DNA of 64,000 nt from Micromonospora sp. MA102 (GCF_025460765.1 NZ_JAMWEG010000003.1:1-64000), one strand, 5' to 3'. Numbered from the stretch's first letter, positions 8,615-17,157 are shown. Notes: a model not told the origin generated them from the letters alone. Translations and numbers: made by a program.

Positions 8615-9580
8615 GTGGATATCACTCCTGACCGGGCGTCGGTGCGCAGCTGGCTGCCCGGATTCATCGCACTCGGCGTGATCTGGGGTTCCAGCTTCCT
8701 CTTCATCAAGGTGGGGGTGGCCGAGCTGCACCCGCTGCACCTCACCCTCTACCGCGTGGCCACCGGCGCGGCGACGCTGCTGGTGGTGCTGGCCGTGCTG
8801 CGTGACCGGCTGCCCCGCGAGCCCCGGGTCTGGGCGCACCTCGTGGTGGTGGCCGCCTTCGGCGTGGCGCTGCCGTTCACCCTGTTCGGCTTCGGTGAGC
8901 AGCGCGTCGAGTCGATGCTCGCCGGCATCTGGAACGCCACCACGCCGCTGATCGTGCTGCCGCTGGCGGTGCTGGTGTTCCGCACCGAGCGGCTGACCGT
9001 GCGCCGCGCGGTCGGGCTGGGGCTGGGCTTCGCCGGTGTGCTCGTGGTGCTCGGCGTCTGGGAGGGCGTGGGCGGGTCGCACTTCACCGGCCAGCTCATG
9101 TGCCTCGGGGCGGCCGCCTGCTACGGCGTGGCGATCCCCTACCAGAAGAAGTTCATCGCGGGCAGCGCGTACTCCGGGTTGTCGCTGTCGGCGGCGCAGC
9201 TGCTGGTGGCGACCGCGCAGCTCGCGCTGGTCGCGCCCCTCGTGGCGGGCGCGCCGCCGGTGCCCACCGGGCTCTCCGCGAAGGTGGTGGCCTCCGTGCT
9301 GGCGCTCGGCGCGCTCGGCACCGGGCTGGCCTTCGTGATCAACCTGCGCAACATCCGGGTCGCGGGAGCGAGCACGGCGTCCACCGTCACGTACCTGATC
9401 CCGGTGTTCGCGGTACTGGTCGGCGCGGTGGTGCTCGGTGAGCGGATGAACTGGCACCAGCCGGTGGGCGCCCTGGTCGTGCTGCTCGGCGTGGCCGTCG
9501 CGCAGGGCATGCTGGGCCGGCGCCGGCCCGCGCCGGCCCTCGCCACGGACACCCGGCCGGCGGTGCCGGCGGGCCGCTGA
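8615..9580 (+). CDS. EamA/RhaT family transporter
   Basis: The product (321 residues from GTG 8615) is almost entirely ten membrane helices in two EamA repeats; the first helix is GFIALGVIWGSSFLFIK and the second repeat starts near residue 160. EamA proteins export or import small metabolites such as amino acids and nucleosides; the substrate cannot be told from sequence. Three in-frame GTG codons (8600, 8609, 8615) compete. I chose 8615 because AGGGG lies five bases upstream of it, whereas the other two overlap or lack a ribosome binding site. The gene stands alone, divergent from the DUF885 gene. Confidence 0.85.
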   Translation: MDITPDRASVRSWLPGFIALGVIWGSSFLFIKVGVAELHPLHLTLYRVATGAATLLVVLAVLRDRLPREPRVWAHLVVVAAFGVALPFTLFGFGEQRVESMLAGIWNATTPLIVLPLAVLVFRTERLTVRRAVGLGLGFAGVLVVLGVWEGVGGSHFTGQLMCLGAAACYGVAIPYQKKFIAGSAYSGLSLSAAQLLVATAQLALVAPLVAGAPPVPTGLSAKVVASVLALGALGTGLAFVINLRNIRVAGASTASTVTYLIPVFAVLVGAVVLGERMNWHQPVGALVVLLGVAVAQGMLGRRRPAPALATDTRPAVPAGR

Positions 9581-9646
9581 CCGCCGGATCGGCGCGGCGG
9601 CGGTCCGGGGCTCCCGGACGCCACCACCGCGCGGTGGCGACCTCGT

Positions 9647-10717
9647 TCAGCGGCGGCCGGCCGTCCACTTCACCAGGCGGTCGGCCTTCCAGGTGTTGAC
9701 CACCCGGTCCGCCGGCACCCCGCAGAGCGCGGCGCGTTCGCAGCCGAAACGCTGCCAGTCCAACTGGCCGGGGGCGTGCGCGTCGGTGTTGATGGCGAAC
9801 CGGCAGCCCGCCTCCAGGGCGCGGCGGATCAGCCGCTTCGGCGGGTCCTGCCGCTCCGGCCGGGAGTTGATCTCGACGGCCACGTCGTGCTCCGCGCAGG
9901 CGGCGAAGACGGCCTCCGCGTCGAAGTCGCTCTCCTTGCGGGTGCGCGCCCGGTGCCCCCGGTCGCCCGGGCCGGTCACCCCCGCCGGCCGGGAGGAGAC
10001 CATCCGCCCGGTGCAGTGACCGAGGATGTCCAGGTGCGGGTTGGCGATCGCGGCCAGCATCCGGCGGGTCATCTTCGCCCGGTCGTCGTTGAGGCCGCTG
10101 TGCACCGAGCCGACCACCACGTCGAGGCGGGCCAGCAGCTCGTCCTCCTGGTCCAGCGAGCCGTCGGCCAGGATGTCCACCTCGATGCCGGTGAGGATCC
10201 GGAAGCCCTTCGGCAGCGCCTCGTTCACCGCGGCCACGTGGTCGAGCTGCTTGCGCAGCCGGTCCGCCGTCAGCCCACGGGCCACCTTGAGCCGGGGCGA
10301 GTGGTCGGTGAGCACCACGTACTCGTGCCCCAGCTCGACCGCGGCCAGGGCCATCTCCTCGATGGGTGACCCGCCGTCGGACCAGTCCGAGTGGGTGTGG
10401 CAGTCGCCGCGCAGCGCGTCCCGCAGCTTCGCCGCGGCCTCGTCCAGGTCGGTGCCCTCGGTGGCGAGCAGCCGGCGCAGGTAGACGGGCTCCTCGCCGG
10501 CCAGTGACTCGGCCACGCAGCGGGCCGTGACGTCACCGACCCCGGACAGCTCGGTGAGCTTGCCGGTGCGTGCCCGCTCGGCCACCTCGCCGGCGGGCAG
10601 GGCGCCGAGCGCGTTGGCCGCCGACCGGAACGCCCGGACCCGGTAGGTGGCCTCGTTCGCCCGCTCCAGCAGGAACGCGATCCGCCGCAGGTCGGCGATG
10701 GGGTCCCGGGCAGTCAT
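9647..10717 (-). CDS. PHP domain phosphoesterase with helix-hairpin-helix
   Basis: The protein is 356 residues from the ATG at 10717. The first 70 residues form the 8-kDa-like fold found in family X DNA polymerases, then a helix-hairpin-helix (LSGVGDVTARCVAESL, about 85-105). The PHP domain runs from about 140 to 350 with the metal-binding motifs DCHTHSDWSDG, LTDHS, GIEVDI, GSVHS, GHCTGR and NTDAHAPGQLDW. This is the arrangement of the C-terminal half of bacterial PolX without the polymerase palm. Likely roles are phosphoester hydrolysis on DNA ends or small phosphates; this is inferred from the family. The first stretch upstream of ATG 10717 was rejected as non-protein-like. Confidence 0.85.
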   Translation of the reverse strand: MTARDPIADLRRIAFLLERANEATYRVRAFRSAANALGALPAGEVAERARTGKLTELSGVGDVTARCVAESLAGEEPVYLRRLLATEGTDLDEAAAKLRDALRGDCHTHSDWSDGGSPIEEMALAAVELGHEYVVLTDHSPRLKVARGLTADRLRKQLDHVAAVNEALPKGFRILTGIEVDILADGSLDQEDELLARLDVVVGSVHSGLNDDRAKMTRRMLAAIANPHLDILGHCTGRMVSSRPAGVTGPGDRGHRARTRKESDFDAEAVFAACAEHDVAVEINSRPERQDPPKRLIRRALEAGCRFAINTDAHAPGQLDWQRFGCERAALCGVPADRVVNTWKADRLVKWTAGRR

Positions 10718-10785
10718 GCCCTGCAAACTACGCGCCCGGGCCGCCCGCCGCGCGGCGTCGCCCGGGGTGTCGGGAGTGGACGACG

Positions 10786-11547
10786 TCAGCCGGCCGCGGC
10801 GGAGCCGCTCGGCGCCTTCGGGCAGCCGTGCCGGCGCTGCCAGGCGGTCACCTCGGCGGCCGGCGCGCGGTTGCCCCGCTTGCGCCACGAGTCGAGGTAC
10901 TTCGCCGGCCAGACGACGCCCCGCCGGATCCACCAGTCGTCGTGGCCGGTGCACTTCGGGGAGAGCCCGAAGTGCAGGTGGCAGACGTTGTTGGCGTTGC
11001 CGGTGTGGCCGACCTTCCCGAGCTGCTGACCGGCCCGGACGCGGACGCCGGCGTCGACGCCGGCGGCGATCGCGCTCAGGTGCGACCCGTAGTAGCGGAC
11101 CCCGTCGTCACCGAGCAGCGACACCGACAGCCCGCCATTGTTCGGGCCGAGCGGCCCGCGCCGGCTGAAGCGGTCCACCCGGCTCACCTCCAGGATCACG
11201 CCGTCGGTGACCGCCACCACCGGCTCGCCGCAGTCGGCGAAGATGTCCGTCCCCGGGTACGCGGAGTGGGTGGGGTGGTAGTCGACGTTGCTGGCGCGAA
11301 CCGGGAAGACATGCCGCGACCCGGTGCGGCTCGGCGACGGGGACGGCGTGGGCGGGGCGGCCGACGTGGCCGGGCCGGTCGGCGGGGCGGCCTGCGCCCC
11401 GGTGGCCGGCGCGCTCGGGCTCTGCCACGAGTTGCCCGGCGCCGCGGTGGGCCCGCCGCCCGGGGCGCACCCCGCTGCCAGCGCCGCCACGAGCAGCAGG
11501 ACCGGGTACGCCGGACGCGTGCGGCGACCGATCGATGACGAGCGCAT
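10786..11547 (-). CDS. M23 family peptidase lipoprotein
   Basis: The 253-residue product begins at ATG 11547, supported by AGGA seven bases upstream. A signal peptide ends in the lipobox LAAGC, so it should be a lipoprotein on the outer face of the membrane. A Pro/Ala/Ser-rich spacer (about 30-85) leads into an M23 domain with GTDIFADCGEPVVAV, GSHLSAI and the zinc motif HLHFG. In classical M23 enzymes the first motif is HxxxD; here the position four before Asp is Tyr (YPGTD), with a His three residues further upstream. The enzyme is expected to cut peptidoglycan cross-bridges, unless the changed ligand makes it a regulatory, non-catalytic form. Confidence 0.85.
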   Translation of the reverse strand: MRSSSIGRRTRPAYPVLLLVAALAAGCAPGGGPTAAPGNSWQSPSAPATGAQAAPPTGPATSAAPPTPSPSPSRTGSRHVFPVRASNVDYHPTHSAYPGTDIFADCGEPVVAVTDGVILEVSRVDRFSRRGPLGPNNGGLSVSLLGDDGVRYYGSHLSAIAAGVDAGVRVRAGQQLGKVGHTGNANNVCHLHFGLSPKCTGHDDWWIRRGVVWPAKYLDSWRKRGNRAPAAEVTAWQRRHGCPKAPSGSAAAG

Positions 11548-11658
11548 CCGGTCATCCTGGCAGACCACTACCGTAGGGACGAACGCTGAGACGGGTCCGA
11601 CCCGGAGCCGTCGCTCTGCGTGACCTCGACACCTCTACGATCCGTGAAGGAGGCAGCG

Positions 11659-12054
11659 GTGACGAACGGCTGGCACGGCGTGGCCGGGGAGCCCGGCGCG
11701 GGCCGGGCGCGCCCGCTGCCGCGTACGCCGTCGGGACTCTTCCCGTCCGGTGCGCCGATGCGCCCGAGCTACCGCGAGCCGTACCCGGTGACCGGCGCCG
11801 GCGTCGCGGCCGGCGCGGTGACCGCGTTCGTCTGGCTGCTGCTGTTCGGCCTGCTCGGGCGGGACGTACCCGGCTACGCCTGGTGGACGCTCCTCGCCGG
11901 CGGGCTGGCCTGGCTGGCCGCCGCCGTGCTGGTCCGCTTCGGCGATCGGGGGGTGGCCACCGGGGTCGCGATCGTCACGGCGGGCGGCTGGAGCATCGCC
12001 GCCGCGGTCGTCGCGGTGCGCTGGGCGCAGAGCGGCGACTGGCCGCTCTGGTGA
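11659..12054 (+). CDS. Small membrane protein
   Basis: This 131-residue protein starts at a GTG with a strong AAGGAGG site seven bases upstream. About 45 residues of Gly/Arg/Pro-rich cytoplasmic sequence precede three membrane helices (about 50-72, 78-97 and 102-122). It ends in AQSGDWPLW. I do not recognise a named family; similar small three-helix proteins are common and uncharacterised in Micromonospora. It is divergent from the M23 lipoprotein gene, leaving about 110 bases for promoters, and is followed closely by a possible very small gene. Confidence 0.7.
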   Translation: MTNGWHGVAGEPGAGRARPLPRTPSGLFPSGAPMRPSYREPYPVTGAGVAAGAVTAFVWLLLFGLLGRDVPGYAWWTLLAGGLAWLAAAVLVRFGDRGVATGVAIVTAGGWSIAAAVVAVRWAQSGDWPLW

Positions 12055-12126
12055 CGGTCCGTGCCGGTTCCGCTGCGTAGCGAAGACCATCTTGACGTAC
12101 GCGCGGTGACGGTCCACCCTCGCGGT

Positions 12127-12300
12127 ATGGCCTGGATCACCCCGCCGCGGCTCGACCCCGAACGGAGCCGCCGCCGCCTGCAACTCCTCGCCGAGCTGGC
12201 CGGTGCCCGCACGGTGCGGCAGCGCGAACGGCCGCAGCAGCGGGCCCGCTCCGAGCGGCTGCGCGAGCTCATCGCGACCCGCCGGCGCATCGCCGGCTGA
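12127..12300 (+). CDS. Possible 57-residue basic protein
   Basis: An ATG at 12127 opens a 57-codon frame rich in Arg and Leu (for example RLDPERSRRRLQLLAELAG), predicted to be two amphipathic helices. The upstream sequence CACCCTCGCGGT gives no clear ribosome binding site. Codon third positions are G or C in nearly all codons, as in real genes here. No family is recognised. It could be a chance frame. Confidence 0.4.
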   Translation: MAWITPPRLDPERSRRRLQLLAELAGARTVRQRERPQQRARSERLRELIATRRRIAG

Positions 12301-12419
12301 CCGACTTTCTCCAGGTTCGACCGGCCCTTCGGGGCGTTGACCGGTCGCCTGCCGACCCGACCGGTTAACGTGCATCGCGTGACGAGTCGGCGTGCTGCCG
12401 AGGCCAATTTGGGGGGACC

Positions 12420-12947
12420 GTGTCGTACTTCGCTGCTGCCGTGGCGCGCGTCGAGGGCGCCTGGACCGCCGACGAGGTGAACCTGCGGGGGGTCACCGAC
12501 ATCGAGGAGGTGGCCGACCGCCTGCGCGACGTCGAGCCGGACGCCGACCTCTCCCTGCTGTTCGTCGAGGCCGACGACACGTATCTGGTGATCCTGCGCC
12601 TGGACGAGGGGGAGGACCTGCGGGTCTTCGGCTCCGACTCGGCGTACGCGGAGGAGTCCCGGCTGGGCGCGCTGCTGGTCGGGGACCTGAAGACCTCGGT
12701 CACCGGCCTGGAGGACGCCGACGAGCCACGCCCGGCCGCCGGTGGTGACGAGGAGATCGAGCAGCCGGCCGTGGACCCGGAGGCCGACCCGGTGGGCGAC
12801 GCGGACCTCCTCGCCGACCTGGGCATCCCCGCGCCGAAGCTGCTCGCCCTCTGCGGCCACGAGGGAATGATGCCGGCCGACGTGACGGCCGAGATCTGCC
12901 AGGTGCTCGGCTGCGGCGACGAGGTCGAGGAGCTTCGTGAGGTCTGA
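12420..12947 (+). CDS. tRNA adenosine deaminase-associated protein
   Basis: The 175-residue acidic protein starts at a GTG preceded by a GGGGGGA ribosome binding site. It has the features of the actinobacterial family annotated as tRNA adenosine deaminase-associated: MSYFAAAVARVEGAW at the start, a central acidic linker (about 105-135), and a C-terminal helical segment containing LLALCGHEGMMPADVTAEICQ. It sits directly upstream of tadA and overlaps it by 11 bases, so the two are almost surely co-translated. The family is thought to assist or modulate TadA, but its biochemical action is not established. It is expected in the cytosol. Confidence 0.85.
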   Translation: MSYFAAAVARVEGAWTADEVNLRGVTDIEEVADRLRDVEPDADLSLLFVEADDTYLVILRLDEGEDLRVFGSDSAYAEESRLGALLVGDLKTSVTGLEDADEPRPAAGGDEEIEQPAVDPEADPVGDADLLADLGIPAPKLLALCGHEGMMPADVTAEICQVLGCGDEVEELREV

Positions 12948-13575
12948 GCCACCCGGCCCGGAGTGGACCGGCGGGGCGGAGCCGGCCGACGCGACCGACC
13001 CGGCGCTGGAGACCGTACGCCCCGGGCAGCCCACCCCGGGCCGGCCGGCACGCGTCGGTCCGGGCGCGGACGAGGGCCTGGCCGAGCCGGACGGCGTGGG
13101 TCGCCGGCAGCGGCACGAGCTGTGGATGCGCCGGGCCCTGGAGGTCGCGGTGACCGGCCCGGACAGCGTCCCCGGTGACGGCGCCGACGCGGTCGAGGAC
13201 GTCCCGGTCGGCGCCGTGGTCTACGGCCCGGACGGCGCCGAGCTGGCGATCGGCCGCAACGAGCGGGAGCTGACCGGCGACCCGACGGCGCACGCCGAGG
13301 TGCTGGCGCTGCGCCGGGCCGCCGAGCGGCTGGGCCGCTGGCGGCTGGAGGGCTGCACCCTGGTCGTGTCCCTGGAGCCGTGCACGATGTGCGCGGGCGC
13401 CATCGCCCTGGCCCGCATCTCCACGGTGGTGTTCGGGGCGTGGGAGCCGAAGACGGGCGCCGTCGGCTCGCTCTGGGACGTGCTGCGCGACCGCCGCCTC
13501 ACCCACCGCCCCGAGGTGTACGGCGGGGTGCGGGAGGCGGAGAGCGCGGCCCTGCTGCGCGCCTTCTTCCGCTGA
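12937..13575 (+). CDS. tadA: tRNA-specific adenosine deaminase
   Basis: The 212-residue product contains the complete zinc deaminase core: HAE at residues 119-121 (zinc His and proton-shuttle Glu) and EPCTMC with zinc cysteines at 149 and 152. TadA converts A34 to inosine in tRNA-Arg(ACG), which widens decoding of CGN codons. The chosen GTG at 12937 overlaps the end of the preceding gene and has GAGGAG five bases upstream. It gives an N-terminal extension of about 60 Pro/Gly/Asp-rich residues before the usual TadA start (around ELWMRRALEVA). A later ATG at 13126 would give a standard-length enzyme, so the extension is uncertain. Confidence 0.92.
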   Translation: MRSEPPGPEWTGGAEPADATDPALETVRPGQPTPGRPARVGPGADEGLAEPDGVGRRQRHELWMRRALEVAVTGPDSVPGDGADAVEDVPVGAVVYGPDGAELAIGRNERELTGDPTAHAEVLALRRAAERLGRWRLEGCTLVVSLEPCTMCAGAIALARISTVVFGAWEPKTGAVGSLWDVLRDRRLTHRPEVYGGVREAESAALLRAFFR

Positions 13576-13585
13576 CCGTTCCCGG

Positions 13586-14038
13586 TCAGACCGGCGCGGG
13601 CGCGGGGCGGAGCAGGGTCGCGGCCACCGCCCGGGCCGCCTCGGTCCAGGCGGTCGGGCGCAGGGTGGCGGGGTCCAGCCGGACGATCGACCGGGTGCCG
13701 TCGGCGTGCAGGACGCTGCCGTCCACCGAGCGGAACTCGAAGGCGTAGCGGGCGCTGCTGGTGCCGAAGTGCTCCAGCCAGAAGTGCACCGCCACCGGGC
13801 CGACCCCGGTGACCGGGGCGCGGTAGGCGATGGTGAACTCCCGGACGGCGTGGAACACGTCGGGGGCGGCGTGCACGTCGCCGCGGAAGGCGACGCCGCG
13901 CTCGGCCCAGTACGGCGTCAGGGCGCGCTCCAGCAGCACCGCGTAGCGGGCGTTGTGCAGGATGCCCATGGCGTCGAGGTCGTCGAAGTGCACCGGGACG
14001 TGCTCGACGTGCCCGAACTCGACGGTGGTCTGACTCAT
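13586..14038 (-). CDS. Acyl-CoA thioesterase, hot-dog fold
   Basis: The 150-residue protein has the 4-hydroxybenzoyl-CoA thioesterase pattern: VHFDDLDAMGILHNARYAVLLERA at about residues 17-40, with the catalytic Asp and the helix that carries it, then the beta-sheet core. It is a soluble cytosolic enzyme that hydrolyses acyl-CoA or related thioesters; the acyl group is unknown. Its ATG overlaps the stop codon of the TetR gene by four bases (ATGA), so it is translationally coupled to that regulator and probably under its control. Confidence 0.85.
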   Translation of the reverse strand: MSQTTVEFGHVEHVPVHFDDLDAMGILHNARYAVLLERALTPYWAERGVAFRGDVHAAPDVFHAVREFTIAYRAPVTGVGPVAVHFWLEHFGTSSARYAFEFRSVDGSVLHADGTRSIVRLDPATLRPTAWTEAARAVAATLLRPAPAPV

Positions 14039-14673
14039 GACGGGCCTTCCGGTAGCAGGGTCGGGTCGGGGCAGAGCGCCCGCAGCCGGTTCAGTAGGCC
14101 CTGGCGGGCGTGCCGGTAGGTGATGTCCGGATCGAGCAGCCGGGACCGCATGGCCGCGCTGATCCCCAGCGCGTCGATCTCGTACGCCAGCAGCGGCACG
14201 TCCAGGTCGGCGGGGAGTTCGCCGAGCTCGACGGCCTCCCGGACGAGGCGTTCGAGGAACGCGCTCCACCGGCCGAACGCCTCGGCGAGCCGGTCCCGGA
14301 CCGGGCCGGGACGGGCGTTGTACTCGAACTCGGTGTTGGCGAAGAAGCAGCAACCGGGGAGGACCCGGGCGGCGTAGAACTCGATGCGTGCCTCGTGCAG
14401 CGCGCGCAGCCGCCGGACGCCCCGGGGAGCGCGCAGGGCGGGGCCGACGATCCGCTCCTCCCACTGCGTCACGGCGCGGTCGACGGTGGCGAGTTGCAGC
14501 GCCTCCTTGGAGCGCCAGTGCGCGAAGAGGCCGGACTTGCTGACCCCGAGCCGGTCGGCGAGCTGGGCGAGGGAGAGCCCGTCCAGGCCGACCTCGGTGG
14601 CCAGCGACACGGCGGTGTCCAGCACCGCGGTGCGGGTGCGGTCGCCGCGGGCGACGCGGCCGTCGGAGGTCAT
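14035..14673 (-). CDS. TetR/AcrR family transcriptional regulator
   Basis: This is a 212-residue protein with a standard N-terminal TetR DNA-binding domain: TRTAVLDTAVSLATEVGLDGLSLAQLADRLGVSKSGLFAHWRSKEAL at about residues 13-60 (helix-turn-helix in the middle), then a helical ligand-binding domain. The first gene of a two-gene operon with the thioesterase, it starts 18 bases below a 26-bp near-perfect palindrome that is very likely its own operator. Autorepression lifted by an acyl-CoA-like ligand is a reasonable guess, based on the partner gene. The C-terminal part (GCCFFANTEFEYNARPG) resembles the TetR_C_6 type. Confidence 0.9.
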   Translation of the reverse strand: MTSDGRVARGDRTRTAVLDTAVSLATEVGLDGLSLAQLADRLGVSKSGLFAHWRSKEALQLATVDRAVTQWEERIVGPALRAPRGVRRLRALHEARIEFYAARVLPGCCFFANTEFEYNARPGPVRDRLAEAFGRWSAFLERLVREAVELGELPADLDVPLLAYEIDALGISAAMRSRLLDPDITYRHARQGLLNRLRALCPDPTLLPEGPS

Positions 14674-14690
14674 GCCGGCAGCGTAACCGA

Positions 14691-14716
14691 AATAAGAACG
14701 ACCGGTCGTATTTATT
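14691..14716. promoter_or_regulatory. Operator palindrome of the TetR-thioesterase operon
   Basis: The core ACGACCGGTCGT (14698-14709) is a perfect 12-bp palindrome, extended by AATAA on one side and TTATT on the other with two mismatched positions between. The dyad is centred about 30 bases upstream of the TetR start codon. TetR family operators commonly have this size and symmetry, and the AT-rich arms overlap the probable -10 region. Confidence 0.8.
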
Positions 14717-14736
14717 CGTGTGACCCCGGTAACGCG

Positions 14737-14771
14737 GACCGCCCCGCCACTTCAACGGTGACGGGGCGGTC
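14737..14771 (-). terminator. deoD terminator
   Basis: GACCGCCCCG and CGGGGCGGTC form a perfect 10-bp stem with a 15-base loop, 16 bases beyond the deoD stop codon. Confidence 0.75.
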
Positions 14772-14786
14772 TCGGGTCCGGTCGGG

Positions 14787-15494
14787 TCAGGCGACGGCGG
14801 TGTCGAGAGCGATCTCGACCATCTGGCCGAACGTCTGCTCGCGCTCCTGCGACGTGGTCTTCTCGCCGGTCTTGATGTGGTCGCTGACGGTCAGGACGGT
14901 CAGCGCGCGGGCCTTGAACCGGGCCGCGATGGTGTAGAGCGCCGCCGACTCCATCTCCACCGCGAGCACGCCGTAGTCGGCCAGGGTGTCGTAGAGGTCC
15001 GGCCGGTCGGTGTAGAAGGCGTCCGCGGCCAGGATCGGGCCCACCCGCATGGTGATGCCGCGCCGCTCGGCCACCTCGACGGCGGTACGCAGCAGCCCGA
15101 AATCGGCCACCGGCGCGTAGTCGATCAACCCGTCGAACCGCATCCGGTTCATGTTCGAGTCGGTGGACGAGCCGATCGCCGCCACCACGTCCCGCAGCTG
15201 GAGGTCCTCGGTCAGGGCGCCGCAGGAGCCGACCCGGATCAGCGTCTTCACGCCGTACTCGTTGATCAGCTCGTGGGCGTAGATGGAGGCGGAGGGCATG
15301 CCCATGCCGGAGCCCTGGACGGAGACCTCGACGCCGTTCCAGCGGCCGGTGAAGCCCAGCATGCCGCGAACCGTCGTGTAGCAGCGGGCGTCCTCGAGGT
15401 AGGTCTCCGCGATCCACTTGGCCCGCAGCGGGTCACCCGGCATCAGGACCCGCTCGGCGATCTCTCCCGGCTCAGCGCCGATGTGCGTACTCAT
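14787..15494 (-). CDS. deoD: Purine-nucleoside phosphorylase, DeoD type
   Basis: The 235-residue protein matches bacterial hexameric purine-nucleoside phosphorylase throughout: the phosphate and ribose contacts in [30 protein letters not shown] and RVGSCGAL, and the purine-site segment [10 protein letters not shown] with the family Glu, followed by the catalytic Asp in TVSDHI. It cleaves purine (deoxy)nucleosides with phosphate to free base and (deoxy)ribose-1-phosphate in the salvage pathway. The length is normal for the family. It is a single gene, transcribed away from the tRNA-Ser gene. Confidence 0.95.
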   Translation of the reverse strand: MSTHIGAEPGEIAERVLMPGDPLRAKWIAETYLEDARCYTTVRGMLGFTGRWNGVEVSVQGSGMGMPSASIYAHELINEYGVKTLIRVGSCGALTEDLQLRDVVAAIGSSTDSNMNRMRFDGLIDYAPVADFGLLRTAVEVAERRGITMRVGPILAADAFYTDRPDLYDTLADYGVLAVEMESAALYTIAARFKARALTVLTVSDHIKTGEKTTSQEREQTFGQMVEIALDTAVA

Positions 15495-15569
15495 GGCAAG
15501 GATCCTGCCAGGCCGGGCGCGGGGATACCGGTTCGGTGTCCAGACCCGGGGTCCTGTACCCTACTCGGC

Positions 15570-15656
15570 GGTGGCGTGTCCGAGTGGCCTAAGGAGCACG
15601 CCTCGAAAGCGTGTGAGGGTTTACGCCCTCCGCGGGTTCAAATCCCGCCGCCACCG
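15570..15656 (+). tRNA. tRNA-Ser (anticodon CGA)
   Basis: The acceptor stem GGTGGCG pairs with CGCCACC, followed by discriminator G. The anticodon loop CTCGAAA sits in a stem formed by ACGC and GCGT and gives CGA, reading UCG. A long variable arm (GAGGG TTTA CCCTC type) and the T arm GCGGGTTCAAATCCCGC are typical of serine tRNA. CCA is not encoded. Confidence 0.97.
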
Positions 15657-15671
15657 CTCGTGAGATGCGCG

Positions 15672-15707
15672 AACGCCCGGTCGATCCTGATGGATCGGCC
15701 GGGCGTT
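15672..15707. terminator. tRNA-Ser terminator
   Basis: AACGCCCGG-CGATCC pairs with GGATCG-CCGGGCGTT around a TGAT loop, with one mismatch. It lies between tRNA-Ser and the converging PKD-domain gene and could serve both strands. Confidence 0.8.
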
Positions 15708-15714
15708 CCGCTTG

Positions 15715-17157
15715 TCATCGAATGATCTTGACCGGAGTGGAGAGCAGCTCGTTGTCCGCCGGGATCGCGTCCCGGTTCGGGCTCAGGTCCGCGGCCGCCC
15801 GGAAGGTGAGCTTCCCGAGCGCCAGGTCGTCGGCCGTCACCGTGTAGGTGAACGCGAAGCGGGTGGACCTGCCCGCCTCCCGGACCGGCACCAGCTGTGT
15901 CACCGCCCCGAGATGGGCGTAGTCCCCCGCGACGCTCTTGTAGAGGTCCACCTGGACGTTCTCCTCGTACCGGGTGTTCTGGACGTGGACCTCGACCGTG
16001 ACGGTCTGCCCCACCCGGGCGCTCGTCGGCACCTTCACCCGCACGATCGCCACGTCATGGGTACGCACCTCGACCACCCGGGTGATCGAGTCGCTGCGCC
16101 CGTCCGGCGTCTCCACCGTCAGCCGGACCGGGTAGTCGCCGTCCCGGGGGAAGCGGTGGCCCGGGTTCGCCTCCGTCGAGGTCGCGCCGTCGCCGAAGTC
16201 CCAGGCGAAGGACTCGATACCCGCGCCGGCCGGATCGTGGGCGGTCTGGGAGAACGCGGTGAGGTCGAACGAATTGGGGTCGCTCCGGGAGTAGGCGAAG
16301 CCGGCGACAGGATCGGGTGCCTCCACCAGTTGGAAGGCGTGCGAGGCGATGCCGTCCCCACTGACCTGGAACAGGTACGTCCGGCCGGCTTCCGCCACGA
16401 AGGTCAGCGAGCGGTAGTCGTAGAGGCCGGTGCACCGGACGTAAGACAGGCCGCCGAGCGAGGAGCCGAGGTACACGTTGATGCCGGCGTACATCGGGTT
16501 TGTCTGGGCGACGACCGACGTGGTGGTCGTCGGCGTGTACGAGTACCAGGTGGTGTGCTGCGAGGAGGCGCAGACCGACGGCTCGCCCGCCTCGCGGGTG
16601 GCCGCCTCGTAGGGCTGGGTGTTCGAGTAGGGCAGCCCGGTGACCGCGATCGCGTCGGCGAAGTCGTCGTTCGGCGGCGGCGGGACGTAGCTGACCGAGA
16701 GCTGCAGCGAACCGCCGCCGGCCCCACCGTTGCCGCAGCAGACAGCGACCATGAGGCGGTAGGTGGTCCCGGCGGTGACCGGGAAGGCGACCCTCGACTG
16801 CTGGCCCTGGTGGTCGTCGTTGCACGCCAGGTGGGTGAAGGCCCCCGGCTCGCCGGTGAAGGCGGAGAGCACGGTGTCGTAGTCGCTGCCGATCGTGTCG
16901 GCCTGCAGGCGGCCGTCCCGCTCGGGCGTGACGGTGAACCAGACCGACCCCTTGTTGGCGCAGGTGGTCGGGTCGGTCGGGCCCGTCGTGGCTCCGCTGG
17001 TGTCGATCGTGGTGGTGAACGGAAGGGTCTCCACCGCGATGGCGGCGGAGTAGTCGTCGTTCGTCGGCGCGGCGAAGGCCGCGGTCTGCCCCGCGGCGAG
17101 CAGAGCGATCACTCCTCCGAAGGCGACGGCTAGTCGTGCGGCATGGCGTCTGACCAC
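15715..17157 (-). CDS. Secreted PKD domain protein
   Basis: This is a 480-residue exported protein read from a GTG at 17157 that has GGGAGGA seven bases upstream. The signal peptide (VRRHAARLAVAFGGVIALLAAGQTAAFA type) is followed by two pre-peptidase-like beta domains (each starts with NDD(Y/F)xxAIxV; about 30-155 and 165-285). A PKD domain lies at about 285-370 with the hallmark FAWDFGDGATSTEANPGHRFPRDGDYPV. A C-terminal beta domain resembling a CARDB adhesion module follows (about 375-480). No catalytic domain is seen. It is likely an extracellular or cell-surface carbohydrate or protein binding protein. Confidence 0.85.
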   Translation of the reverse strand: MVRRHAARLAVAFGGVIALLAAGQTAAFAAPTNDDYSAAIAVETLPFTTTIDTSGATTGPTDPTTCANKGSVWFTVTPERDGRLQADTIGSDYDTVLSAFTGEPGAFTHLACNDDHQGQQSRVAFPVTAGTTYRLMVAVCCGNGGAGGGSLQLSVSYVPPPPNDDFADAIAVTGLPYSNTQPYEAATREAGEPSVCASSQHTTWYSYTPTTTTSVVAQTNPMYAGINVYLGSSLGGLSYVRCTGLYDYRSLTFVAEAGRTYLFQVSGDGIASHAFQLVEAPDPVAGFAYSRSDPNSFDLTAFSQTAHDPAGAGIESFAWDFGDGATSTEANPGHRFPRDGDYPVRLTVETPDGRSDSITRVVEVRTHDVAIVRVKVPTSARVGQTVTVEVHVQNTRYEENVQVDLYKSVAGDYAHLGAVTQLVPVREAGRSTRFAFTYTVTADDLALGKLTFRAAADLSPNRDAIPADNELLSTPVKIIR

